Below are positions 1 to 5,606 of a stretch of 9,454 nucleotides of DNA, piece by piece (the first letter of the stretch is position 1; the number at the start of each line of letters is the position of its first letter). Made by a program: the position numbers and the translations under genes. Source of the DNA: JAFGJQ01 sp052034525. GTDB lineage: Bacteria > Planctomycetota > Phycisphaerae > UBA1845. The notes beneath the pieces were generated by a model. It was given only the letters and a program-made list of their open reading frames with translations, had not been told where the DNA came from and did no database searches. The stretch is from positions 1-9,454 of the forward strand of contig JBPOIK010000021.1 of assembly GCA_052034525.1 (NCBI GenBank), written 5' to 3'.

Positions 1-100
1 GAGCGCCTTGGCGGGCCAGGATCTCCAACAGATCCCGCACCACCGCCATCGCCTCGCCCTGGTCCTTGATCTTCCTGCCTCGATCGGTTGTATTGCCCAT
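1..100 (-). CDS. Unknown protein, N-terminal part only (runs off left edge)
   Basis: An open frame starts at ATG (100-98 on the minus strand) and is open to the window edge, giving 33 residues that begin MGNTTDRGRKIKDQGEAM and continue with a leucine-rich stretch ending LLEILARQGA. The start is well supported: an AGGAGG sits six bases upstream (complement of 107-112), one of the best ribosome binding sites in the window. The visible piece is charged and probably helical, with no signal peptide or membrane segment. I do not recognise the family and assign no function. It is divergent from the membrane-protein gene at 148-699, with only about 50 bp between them. The coding call rests on the start signal and the open frame, so a non-coding coincidence remains possible. 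Confidence 0.6.
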   Translation of the reverse strand, partial: MGNTTDRGRKIKDQGEAMAVVRDLLEILARQGA

Positions 101-137
101 GGGGGCTCCTCCTTTCAAAGTGCTTTAGCAAAAAACA

Positions 138-166
138 CTTATGGAGGATGCCCCTCGCCTTTTCAA
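138..166 (-). promoter_or_regulatory. Possible sigma70-type promoter for the left-edge minus-strand gene
   Basis: On the minus strand TTGAAA (complement of 161-166, 5/6 to TTGACA) is followed after 17 bases by CATAAG (complement of 138-143, 4/6 to TATAAT). Transcription would begin near 131, leaving a leader of about 30 nt that contains the AGGAGG ribosome binding site of the gene starting at 100. The fit is moderate and rests on spacing and position only. Confidence 0.4.
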
Positions 167-699
167 ATTCCACAGGAAGTGAGACTACCTCTGGGCTCAT
201 TCTGGCGGTGTGCATGGTCTCTGGGGGAGCCCTGACATGGGTTGGTTTGCGATGGTCTGTGTGGCGCGATGACCGAGTGCGCATCGAGATCATGCAGATG
301 TACCGTGCCTATGCACACTACGTGCTCGACCACAGCGGCGAGCTTCCAGGATCGTTCTCCGATCTTGTGGGAAACCGCTACCTCAGGTTGACAGATCGGG
401 AAGGGGAGTATCTAGCGCCTGCACAACGAGACTTCGAGTTTATTCCTGTGTACGACACCATCCGCTTTCGAGCCCCGGAGGGAATGCAGTTGCGATACGG
501 TGGGAATCTGAGCGACTTCGAGGAGCGAGATGGTCGGATATACGAGCGATATACACAGAAGGAGGTGCTTCTCCTCGAGCCAAGTCGGTCACGTTTTGTG
601 GAGCTAGCCAGAGAATACAAACTGAAGATATTCAGACGGCTGTCTGCCAAACTCACCACTTCTGCCATTGAACACGAAGAGCAGCCGTTCACGCCCTGA
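148..699 (+). CDS. Small single-pass membrane protein with pseudopilin-like extracytoplasmic region
   Basis: The gene encodes about 183 aa from ATG 148. One hydrophobic segment (roughly residues 15-36, containing LILAVCMVSGGALTWVGL) is followed by a soluble domain with RAYAHYVLDHSGELPGSFSD. The Y-x(n)-G-x-LP-x-S-xx-DL pattern resembles the post-helix region of the type II secretion or type IV pseudopilin-like proteins common in Planctomycetota. The usual GFTLIE prepilin-peptidase motif is absent. The C-terminus is basic and polar and ends at TGA 697-699. The start is uncertain: the GGAGG before ATG 148 has no spacer, ATG 214 would cut into the membrane helix, and ATG 88 would overlap the divergent gene. 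It is visibly less GC-rich than the rest of the window and uses more A/T-ending codons, which hints at transfer. No function is assigned; a degraded pseudopilin is possible. Confidence 0.6.
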   Translation: MPLAFSNSTGSETTSGLILAVCMVSGGALTWVGLRWSVWRDDRVRIEIMQMYRAYAHYVLDHSGELPGSFSDLVGNRYLRLTDREGEYLAPAQRDFEFIPVYDTIRFRAPEGMQLRYGGNLSDFEERDGRIYERYTQKEVLLLEPSRSRFVELAREYKLKIFRRLSAKLTTSAIEHEEQPFTP

Positions 700-799
700 C
701 GGGCAGAGGTGAAGGGGCGGGAAGAACAGGACATTCGCGCGCCCGTGGAACGCGGCCTCCGGCCAGCGTTGGCTGGTTGCTGTGCCAAGTCGGATAATG

Positions 800-960
800 A
801 GAGTCTCTGATACGTTGGGGATTCCTTCCGTTTTGGAGAAGCGCGATGAAATAGACCGGTGCGCACGTGCGATTGGTGGCCATGTGGATTTGGTTATAGT
901 ATGCCTGAATCCGTGACGCATGGACGATGATCTCGTCGAATTGGGCGGACGGGAAGAGGC
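800..960 (-). pseudogene. Faint transposase/integrase-core C-terminal relic
   Basis: In one minus-strand frame the translation contains FDEIIVH, then RIQAYYNQ, then HMATNRTCAPVYF. This order resembles the C-terminal end of IS3/IS481-like DDE integrase-core transposases, where an LDHVIV-like strand is followed by an LRRxLxxYxxYYN helix and then RTHLxLNKDAPxxRP. The match would need a deletion of about five codons between the first two blocks and loss of the RT before HMA. No start codon context, no upstream catalytic residues and no terminal inverted repeats are visible. I treat it as a possible decayed mobile-element scar; chance similarity is a real alternative. Confidence 0.25.
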
Positions 961-1067
961 GCGTGGGTTCGAGCGCGCACGCGCGGCACGACGATACGGG
1001 CTTATGGGGCGGGAAGGGGCGCTGCGGCGTGACGGTATCGCTCACAGGGCGGGCTCGACGCGCAAGG

Positions 1068-1098
1068 TCCCCCACCAGGAAACACGCTGGGGGATTTT
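1068..1098 (+). terminator. Terminator-like hairpin
   Basis: A perfect 7-bp stem TCCCCCA (1068-1074) pairs with TGGGGGA (1088-1094) across a 13-nt loop and is followed directly by TTTT (1095-1098). The short U-tract makes this a weak intrinsic terminator at best. It lies 370 bp past the nearest plus-strand gene end, so what it would terminate is unclear. Confidence 0.3.
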
Positions 1099-1235
1099 CC
1101 CGCACAGGGGAGGGTCAGCGCGGGACCGAGGCGGGAAGCAGGCCCGACCGACCGGAGGCCAGAAAACGTTCGTACACCCGCTGCCAAACCGGACGCTACG
1201 GAGTGTTCTTTCAGGATGAGTACATCTGGTGGTGT

Positions 1236-1269
1236 GGGAGGACGGGGGCTGCGAGGCCCCTTCCTACCC
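1236..1269. other. Imperfect GC-rich hairpin
   Basis: The arms starting GGGAGGACGGGG and ending CCCCTTCCTACCC pair along about 12 bp with a small internal mismatch around a short loop. It lies some 130 bp upstream of the parA promoter, and no T-run follows on either strand. Its role is unknown. Confidence 0.3.
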
Positions 1270-1395
1270 GATTGTGTTCCGCCCGTTTTCGCAGCCGGGC
1301 GGATGGCCGCCGCGCCCCCGCCCACAAGACCGCGTCTGGCACGTGTAGCGGGTTGTCAATCGCCCCGGGCCACAGTCCCCATTTTGTCTCACCCC

Positions 1396-1424
1396 CTTAC
1401 ATTTGCGGCGGCTGCGCCTATAAT
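1396..1424 (+). promoter_or_regulatory. Sigma70-type promoter for parA-vanZ-like
   Basis: A consensus -10 box TATAAT (1419-1424) has CTTACA (1396-1401, 4/6 to TTGACA) 17 bp upstream. Transcription would begin near 1431, leaving a leader of about 80 nt before the ATG at 1511. Confidence 0.65.
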
Positions 1425-1510
1425 GGCGCTTGGTGCGGTGTTTCGGCGGATTTCGACCGCCGCATGCCGGTCGTGGATCATCCCTGTCGGTCGTCGGCCA
1501 GGAGAACCCC

Positions 1511-2404
1511 ATGCGGCGCATTGCGGTCATCAACCAGAAAGGCGGCGTCGGCAAGACCACTACGGTGTGCAACCTGGCGGTGGCCCTGGCGGCCCGCCGC
1601 AAGAAGGTGCTGACCATCGACCTCGATCCGCAGGCCCACCTCACGCTGCACTTTGGCGCCGAGCCGGGCGCGGACCGGCCCGGGGTGTACGATGTGCTGG
1701 TGCGCGGCACGCCTCTGGATGACGCCACCCTCAAGGTCCGCAAGAACGTCTGGCTCGTGCCATCGCATACCCGCCTGGCCGGCGCCGAGGCGGAGCTGGT
1801 GTCGGCCGTCGGGCGTGATGTCCTGCTGCACGATTCCATCGCGGATTCACGTCGCAAGTATGATCTCGTGCTGATCGATTGCCCCCCGTCGCTGGGTGTC
1901 TTGACGCTCAACGGGCTGGCGGCCGCCAATGAGGTGATCATTCCCCTGCAGGCTCACTTTCTCGGTCTGCAGGGCATGGGCAAGCTTCTGGAGACCATCA
2001 CTCTGGTTCAGCGCCGCATCAACAGCGATTTGAAGGTCGGGGGTGTGGTGCTCTGCATGTTCGAGGCCGGCACCAAGCTGGCCGGCGAGGTGGTCGACGA
2101 CCTGCGGCGTTTTCTCGCAGAGGCCCGCGGCGCGAACGTGCCCTGGTCGCAGGCCCGGCTTTTTGACGCGGTCATCCGGCGGAATATCAAGCTGGCCGAA
2201 TGCCCCAGTTACGGCCTGTCCATTTTCGACTACGAGCCGCACTGCAACGGCGCGCTGGATTATGCCCGACTCGCCGTGGAGGTGCTGGGCGTCGCCGAGG
2301 AGCCCGTCGAACTGGAATCGGCCGGCCGCACGGACGCCCCGACCCCCGCCGTGCGAATCGATCCCCCGAACTCACAGGATTCGTCCATTGCCAATATCGC
2401 CTGA
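1511..2404 (+). CDS. parA: ParA/Soj-family partitioning ATPase (MinD/ParA deviant Walker P-loop)
   Basis: The 297-aa product is a cytoplasmic ParA-type ATPase. These dimerise with ATP, bind DNA non-specifically and, with a ParB-type partner, position chromosomes, plasmids or other cargo. Visible motifs are the deviant Walker A KGGVGKTT with signature lysine K10 and P-loop K15 (residues 10-17), Walker A' TIDLDPQAH (35-43) and Walker B LIDCPPSLG (121-129). The later signature VIIPLQAHFLGLQGM matches Soj-like proteins. Length is slightly above the usual 250-265 aa because of a polar, probably disordered tail after about residue 265. ATG 1511 is chosen because AGGAGA lies just upstream and the conserved N-terminus starts there; an in-frame ATG at 1430 sits at the predicted transcription start and is rejected. 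No parB lies next to it; the next gene is VanZ-like and overlaps it. Orphan ParA proteins can position cargo other than chromosomes, so the exact cargo is open. Confidence 0.93.
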   Translation: MRRIAVINQKGGVGKTTTVCNLAVALAARRKKVLTIDLDPQAHLTLHFGAEPGADRPGVYDVLVRGTPLDDATLKVRKNVWLVPSHTRLAGAEAELVSAVGRDVLLHDSIADSRRKYDLVLIDCPPSLGVLTLNGLAAANEVIIPLQAHFLGLQGMGKLLETITLVQRRINSDLKVGGVVLCMFEAGTKLAGEVVDDLRRFLAEARGANVPWSQARLFDAVIRRNIKLAECPSYGLSIFDYEPHCNGALDYARLAVEVLGVAEEPVELESAGRTDAPTPAVRIDPPNSQDSSIANIA

Positions 2405-2888
2405 TGAACAGAACCCCGCGTCCGTTCCGGCGGAACCGAGTGACGGCGGGCCGGTCCGGTTGCTGCCGGCGCGGCCCTGGTGGGCTCATCCGCTGACTTT
2501 GCTGTGGCTGGGCTGCTGGGCCGGGCTTTTCGTACTTACCCACATTCCCGTTCCAAAGGGCGTTCGCGTCCCGACGGGCGGCGACAAGGTCATCCATCTG
2601 TTTGCCTATTTCGCGCTGGCCACGCTGGGCGGGCGGGCGGCCGTCAGTCGAGGCGTCCGGGTCTCCGGCCGATGGATCATCCTCTGGACCGTGGTTTACG
2701 CGGTGTTCGGTGCGATCGACGAATTGACGCAGGGGCTGTCGTTCGTGAACCGGACGACTTCGTTCGCCGACTGGGTGGCCGACATGGTCGGCCTGCTTCT
2801 GGCCGCCGTCCTGCTCTGGGTGTATCCCAACCCCACCCGCGGCAACGCGACCGAAGTCCAGGAGGACGAGGAGCTCTTTGGTCTGTAA
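2388..2888 (+). CDS. VanZ-like family integral membrane protein
   Basis: The product is about 166 aa and matches the VanZ-like family, small membrane proteins named after the teicoplanin-resistance accessory protein VanZ; most members have no known function. The hallmarks are visible in order: a first hydrophobic helix (LTLLWLGCWAGLFVLTHIP), GGDKVIHLFAYFAL with the conserved D-K-x-x-H, a hydrophobic helix, IDELTQ, R-x-TSFADWVADMVG and a final hydrophobic helix. The first three quarters of the chain carry about four membrane segments and the tail is acidic. The start is uncertain. TTG 2388 has AGGA eight bases upstream and overlaps the 3' end of parA by 17 bp, suggesting translational coupling. 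TTG 2460 is an alternative that would drop a polar N-terminus. It probably shares the parA transcript. Confidence 0.85.
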   Translation: MPISPDEQNPASVPAEPSDGGPVRLLPARPWWAHPLTLLWLGCWAGLFVLTHIPVPKGVRVPTGGDKVIHLFAYFALATLGGRAAVSRGVRVSGRWIILWTVVYAVFGAIDELTQGLSFVNRTTSFADWVADMVGLLLAAVLLWVYPNPTRGNATEVQEDEELFGL

Positions 2889-2940
2889 GCGGCGGGCGGC
2901 GAGAGTGTCCGGGGCCGTCATCGCTGCGCCCGGGAGCTTC

Positions 2941-2959
2941 CGGTCCGCACTTCGGACCG
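2941..2959. terminator. Hairpin between converging genes
   Basis: CGGTCCG (2941-2947) and CGGACCG (2953-2959) form a perfect 7-bp stem with a 5-nt loop. It lies between the end of the VanZ-like gene (2888) and the end of the minus-strand fragment (2988), where a two-way terminator would be expected. No T-run follows on either strand, so classical intrinsic termination is uncertain. Confidence 0.4.
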
Positions 2960-2987
2960 CGCGGGTGGCATTGCCGACCGGCCCGTT

Positions 2988-3390
2988 CTACTGGGATTCG
3001 ATCGGCCCCAGATCCACGGCCGGACCCGACACGCGCGGGTGGCCCAGCAGATCGAAGTTCACGAACTCTTCCACATTGCTGGTCCCGGCGTCGCGAGCCG
3101 GGCTGTCCGTCGCCAGAGCGAAATCACCCGCCTGCGGATTCACCAACCGTGGGTCCACGATGCCCGGGTTGTCCGCTCCGCCGCCGGCGGCCTCCAGATC
3201 GGCGATCGTACTGCCGTTGTCGCTGACATACAGACCATCGCCCCACGCGAGGGCGGCAAACGGGGAGTTGAAAACGATGGAGTTCCGCATGTCGAGATCG
3301 CGGGCCGACGAGACCCACACCGGCCCGGTATTCTGATAGAAGATCGTGTTGACGATCTCGGTTTGTCCGGGCACCGCAGGGGCGGAAGGC
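2988..3390 (-). pseudogene. 3' fragment of a beta-helix / choice-of-anchor-type surface protein
   Basis: The last 125-130 residues of this minus-strand frame look like the end of a right-handed parallel beta-helix protein. They contain VNTIFYQNTGPVWV and MRNSIVFNSPFAAL rungs, then NPGIVDPRLVNPQAGDFAL, a short SPARDAGTS and HPRVSGPAVDLGPIES. The order 'N-P-x-hydrophobic-V-D-P ... G-D-F-x-L ... S-P-A-x-D-A-G ... D-x-G-x-x-E' is the standard C-terminus of secreted polymorphic beta-helix proteins in Planctomycetota and relatives. Upstream of about 3390 the frame stays open but turns arginine- and proline-rich with no domain character, and no credible start or signal peptide is seen (an in-frame ATG at 3590 lacks both). 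I read it as the surviving 3' end of a larger secreted protein. The 5' boundary is approximate, and a short intact gene from 3590 is less likely. Confidence 0.6.
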
Positions 3391-3626
3391 TCGGCGCGCG
3401 ATGGATGATGCTTCGATTGCCGGAACACGTCGGCACAGGTCAGCCTCCCGCCGGTGAACGGCGTCGGCAGGCGCCGTTGAATCGCTCGGGACAAGCATAG
3501 TACCGTCCGGTCGCCGCCACAAGACAACGCCGGCCGCACGTCGGGGCCCCGTCTGCTCCGAAAGCGTTGGAGCCGGCTTGGCGCTGCCATGACGCAACCG
3601 CGCTGGTGTGGGCGGAACCGACGCCC

Positions 3627-3632
3627 TACAAT
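3627..3632 (+). promoter_or_regulatory. Possible -10 element for the RNase HII-like gene
   Basis: TACAAT (5/6 to TATAAT) lies 43 bp before the GTG start at 3676. The expected -35 position holds only a poor match, so this is a weak call based on the -10 box and its location. Confidence 0.4.
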
Positions 3633-3675
3633 CGCAACCGATCCGTCAGGCCGTGAGGGGCGCGGAGGTGGATGC

Positions 3676-4638
3676 GTGGCGATTCTGGTCGGGATTGACG
3701 AGGCGGGGTACGGACCGGTTCTGGGGCCGCTGATCGTGTCGGCCACCGCCTGGTGCGTGCCGGATGAGGCGGCCGAGCAGTGCCTGTGGGACCGGCTCCG
3801 GCAGAGCGTCTGCCGCCGACCGGTGCGGCGTGACCGGCGATTGCCCATTCTCGACAGCAAGAAGCTCTACCATCGCAAAACGGGCCTGGCCGGCCTGGAA
3901 CGCAGCGCCCTGACCGTCCTGCGCCTGGCCGGAATGGAGCCCGCGTCGTTTCGCGATCTGCTGGGGCGACTCTGTCCAGATGTGCTGAGCCAACTGGACC
4001 TCTATCCCTGGTATCGCGATTTTGATCTGGACCTTCCGGCCGCGCTGGAGTCGGTGACGCTGGGCACGCAGGCCAATGCTCTGCGACACGATTGCACGCG
4101 GCAGCAGGTGACGTTCGCCGGTGCGTTCGTCGAGGTTCTGCCGGAGGGGCATTTCAACCGGCTCGTCAGCCATACGCGAAACAAGGGGGTGGTGCTGCTG
4201 GGGCTGGTGCTGCGGGTGCTCAGTCGGGCCATGGCCCGCGGCGGCGATCAAGAGGTCCGCGCATTCGTGGACCGCCAGGGCGGCCGCGCCCGCTACGGTG
4301 CACATCTGCTCACGGCGTTCGAGGGATACCACCTGCATATCTTGGAGGAATCCGCCGAGCGAAGCGCCTATGCCCTGCGCCGCAAGGGCGGCGAAGTGCG
4401 GGTCGAGTTTGCCGTCTCTGGCGAAGACCGCCATCTGCCCGTGGCTCTGGCCAGCATTGTCAGCAAATACCTGCGCGAGCTGTTCATGATCGGGCTGAAC
4501 CGCTACTGGGCCTGGCGTGTCCCGGGCCTGTCGCCGACGGCCGGCTATTACACCGACGGGCACCGATTCCTGAAGGACATCGCGCCGGCCCTGCATGAAG
4601 CGGGCGTGGATCGGCACCTGCTGGTCCGCATAAGATAA
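3676..4638 (+). CDS. RNase HII-like ribonuclease, enlarged form (320 aa)
   Basis: The N-terminus VGIDEAGYGPVLGPLIVSA matches the RNase HII signature (DEAGxGxxxGP), followed by DSKKL at residues 60-64. A candidate D-E-D-D metal site can be assembled from D8 and E9 in IDEAG, D199 in FVDRQGG, and D251 in GEDRHLPVALASIVSKY, which parallels the family's GDSxxxxxxAASIxAK. The likely role is cytoplasmic cleavage of RNA in RNA/DNA hybrids. It is 320 aa against about 200-220 aa for typical RNase HII; the extra length lies mainly between DSKKL and the third aspartate. It may therefore be a distinct RNase H-fold subfamily with another substrate. GTG 3676 is preferred because GGAGG (3664-3668) lies seven bases upstream and the conserved N-terminus begins at once; longer in-frame starts add an arginine-rich, unlikely leader. 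It stands alone with spacers on both sides. Confidence 0.8.
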   Translation: MAILVGIDEAGYGPVLGPLIVSATAWCVPDEAAEQCLWDRLRQSVCRRPVRRDRRLPILDSKKLYHRKTGLAGLERSALTVLRLAGMEPASFRDLLGRLCPDVLSQLDLYPWYRDFDLDLPAALESVTLGTQANALRHDCTRQQVTFAGAFVEVLPEGHFNRLVSHTRNKGVVLLGLVLRVLSRAMARGGDQEVRAFVDRQGGRARYGAHLLTAFEGYHLHILEESAERSAYALRRKGGEVRVEFAVSGEDRHLPVALASIVSKYLRELFMIGLNRYWAWRVPGLSPTAGYYTDGHRFLKDIAPALHEAGVDRHLLVRIR

Positions 4639-4809
4639 AACGGGACAGGAACGTAAGGTTTCGCAACAAGCACGGACGGCGCCGCTGCGCGCACGCGATC
4701 CGGCACAATCGTATGCCGCCCGAGTCTCGTCCGCAGGGTCGGTCGGAAGGGGTGGCGGTATGCGAAGACTCCACGGTGTTCCCCGGCATTCCATCGTCCG
4801 CGATTTGCG

Positions 4810-4838
4810 TTGACAGGTTCCGGGCGTGCGGGTAGCCT
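4810..4838 (+). promoter_or_regulatory. Sigma70-type promoter for the STAS gene
   Basis: A perfect -35 TTGACA (4810-4815) is followed after exactly 17 bp by TAGCCT (4833-4838), a 3/6 match to TATAAT. Transcription would begin near 4845, about 24 nt before the ATG, and the leader includes GGAG at 4854-4857. Confidence 0.6.
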
Positions 4839-4868
4839 GCCACCGACGCCACCGGAGCGAAAAGCACG

Positions 4869-5207
4869 ATGTCGATTCAGAACTGGTCTGAAAACATTCT
4901 TGTCGCGGAATTGCAGGACGATCCGGCCTTCACCGACGATCTGGAGGGGCTCTACGAGCAGGTTCAGGGCAACCCCCGCCTGAACGTGGTGCTGGACATG
5001 TCCAACGTCACGTACCTGAACTCGTCCAATATCGCACGCCTGATTGACCTGCGGGAACAGGTGGTCATGAAGAACGGAACCCGGCTCGTGCTGTGCGGCG
5101 TCGGCACCCACGTCTGGGGGATCATGCTGGTTTCCGAATTGCACAAGGTATTCGAATTTGCGGACAACGTGGCGGTCGCCCTCGCAGGCGTGCAGATCGA
5201 CAGCTAG
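4869..5207 (+). CDS. STAS-domain protein, anti-sigma-factor antagonist type
   Basis: The 112-aa product consists of one STAS domain, the fold of SpoIIAA/RsbV. Such proteins bind an anti-sigma kinase and are switched off by phosphorylation of a serine at the start of a helix, in partner-switching control of sigma factors or other outputs. The core is visible: RLNVVLDMSNVTYLNSSNIARLI, with strand NVVLDMS (about 39-45) leading into the phospho-acceptor loop. S52 aligns with phosphorylated Ser58 of B. subtilis SpoIIAA. The usual D-S-S-G reads N-S-S-N here (residues 51-54). C-terminal blocks GTRLVLCGV and LHKVFEFAD match the family's G-x-x-L-x-L ... V-x-x-x-F pattern. ATG 4869 fits the GGAG upstream and the normal domain length. 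No kinase or sigma factor gene is adjacent, so the partner is unknown. Confidence 0.85.
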   Translation: MSIQNWSENILVAELQDDPAFTDDLEGLYEQVQGNPRLNVVLDMSNVTYLNSSNIARLIDLREQVVMKNGTRLVLCGVGTHVWGIMLVSELHKVFEFADNVAVALAGVQIDS

Positions 5208-5223
5208 CCGGGCGGGCGCCGGC
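5207..5223. terminator. Weak hairpin just after the STAS gene
   Basis: GCCGG (5207-5211) pairs with CCGGC (5219-5223) around a 7-nt loop, starting on the last base of the STAS stop codon. No T-run follows. A second small hairpin (CGCGC 5270-5274 with GCGCG 5279-5283) lies between this and the end of the converging rpsU. Either could help separate the two transcripts. Confidence 0.25.
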
Positions 5224-5318
5224 ATCAGGTGAGTGCCATATGCACCGGCGCGCGAACAGCTCGACCGCTCGCGCGTTTGCGCGTTCGGCGGGCTGCTTGT
5301 CAGACCGGGCCAGCGAGT

Positions 5319-5498
5319 CTATCCCATCGTCTGGCGACGCTGTGATTTGCGGGTTTTCCGCCGGCGTCGCTCAGAAGGCTTCTCGTAATAGCTGGTCCGC
5401 TTGATGTCGCGCGTCAATCCCTCGCGCTGGCACAACCGCTTGAATCGCTTCAACATCTGCTGGACCGACTCATTCCCCCGAGGTCGAATCTTGATCAC
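5319..5498 (-). CDS. rpsU: Small ribosomal subunit protein bS21
   Basis: The 59-aa protein reads MIKIRPRGNESVQQMLKRF, then KRLCQREGLTRDIKRTSYYE, then KPSERRRRKTRKSQRRQTMG. This matches bS21: an I-K-V-R-x-x-E-x-x-x-x-x-L-R-R-F-K-R-x-C N-terminus, a central EKP block and a very basic tail. It binds the 30S subunit near the anti-Shine-Dalgarno region of 16S rRNA and aids translation initiation. It is 12 residues shorter than the 71-aa E. coli protein, mainly at the C-terminus, which is common outside Proteobacteria. Translation starts at GTG (5498-5496) with GGAGG four bases upstream, so this gene has a strong ribosome binding site. It stands alone, converging on the STAS gene and divergent from kdsB. 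The leader carries a hairpin that may be regulatory. Confidence 0.95.
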   Translation of the reverse strand: MIKIRPRGNESVQQMLKRFKRLCQREGLTRDIKRTSYYEKPSERRRRKTRKSQRRQTMG

Positions 5499-5541
5499 AG
5501 GTCCTCCATTTCCTCAGTACAACCACACGCTTACCATCGGT

Positions 5542-5559
5542 GGCCCGCCGCAGCGGGCC
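5542..5559 (-). promoter_or_regulatory. Hairpin in the rpsU 5' leader
   Basis: GGCCCGC (5542-5548) and GCGGGCC (5553-5559) form a perfect 7-bp stem with a 4-nt loop (TGCG in the minus-strand transcript). It lies about 44 nt upstream of the rpsU GTG, inside the transcript predicted from the TACAAT box at 5606-5601. It could be a control element of a ribosomal protein leader or merely a stable GC-rich hairpin. Confidence 0.4.
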
Positions 5560-5600
5560 TGTGCCGCCAACCCATCCGCCGACGCTGTCGCGCAACCGCG

Positions 5601-5606
5601 ATTGTA
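5601..5606 (-). promoter_or_regulatory. Likely -10 element of rpsU
   Basis: The minus strand carries TACAAT (5/6 to TATAAT) about 100 bp upstream of the rpsU start, giving an expected transcript start near 5594 and a leader of about 95 nt. The -35 position is a poor match. Confidence 0.45.

Larger units (their letters stand above)
700..1395. other. Long spacer without a convincing intact gene
   Basis: Nearly 700 bp lies between the membrane-protein gene and the parA promoter. Open frames exist on both strands, as expected at this GC content, but they give arginine-, proline- and serine-rich translations without recognisable domains and with no start signals. The stretch contains a transposase-like relic (about 800-960, minus strand), a terminator-like hairpin (1068-1098) and a longer imperfect hairpin (1236-1269). 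I see no tRNA, rRNA or other known RNA gene. Confidence 0.5.

Noticed and set aside
1113..1150. SRP RNA-like string (GGTCAG followed by GGGAAGCAGGCC)
   Set aside because: The conserved GGAA tetraloop hairpin with its asymmetric loop cannot be formed, and the spacing between the two blocks is wrong.
1264..1941. 225-codon minus-strand frame opposite the 5' half of parA
   Set aside because: It is antisense to a clear ParA gene and has a serine/arginine-rich composition without domains.
2043..2387. Longer N-terminus for the VanZ-like protein starting inside parA
   Set aside because: The extra residues are the out-of-frame reading of parA (tryptophan-, arginine- and proline-rich); the VanZ pattern begins after about 2460.
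3589..3675. Upstream ATG for the RNase HII-like gene
   Set aside because: The added residues are arginine- and glycine-rich and unlike the family, whereas GTG 3676 has a well-spaced GGAGG.
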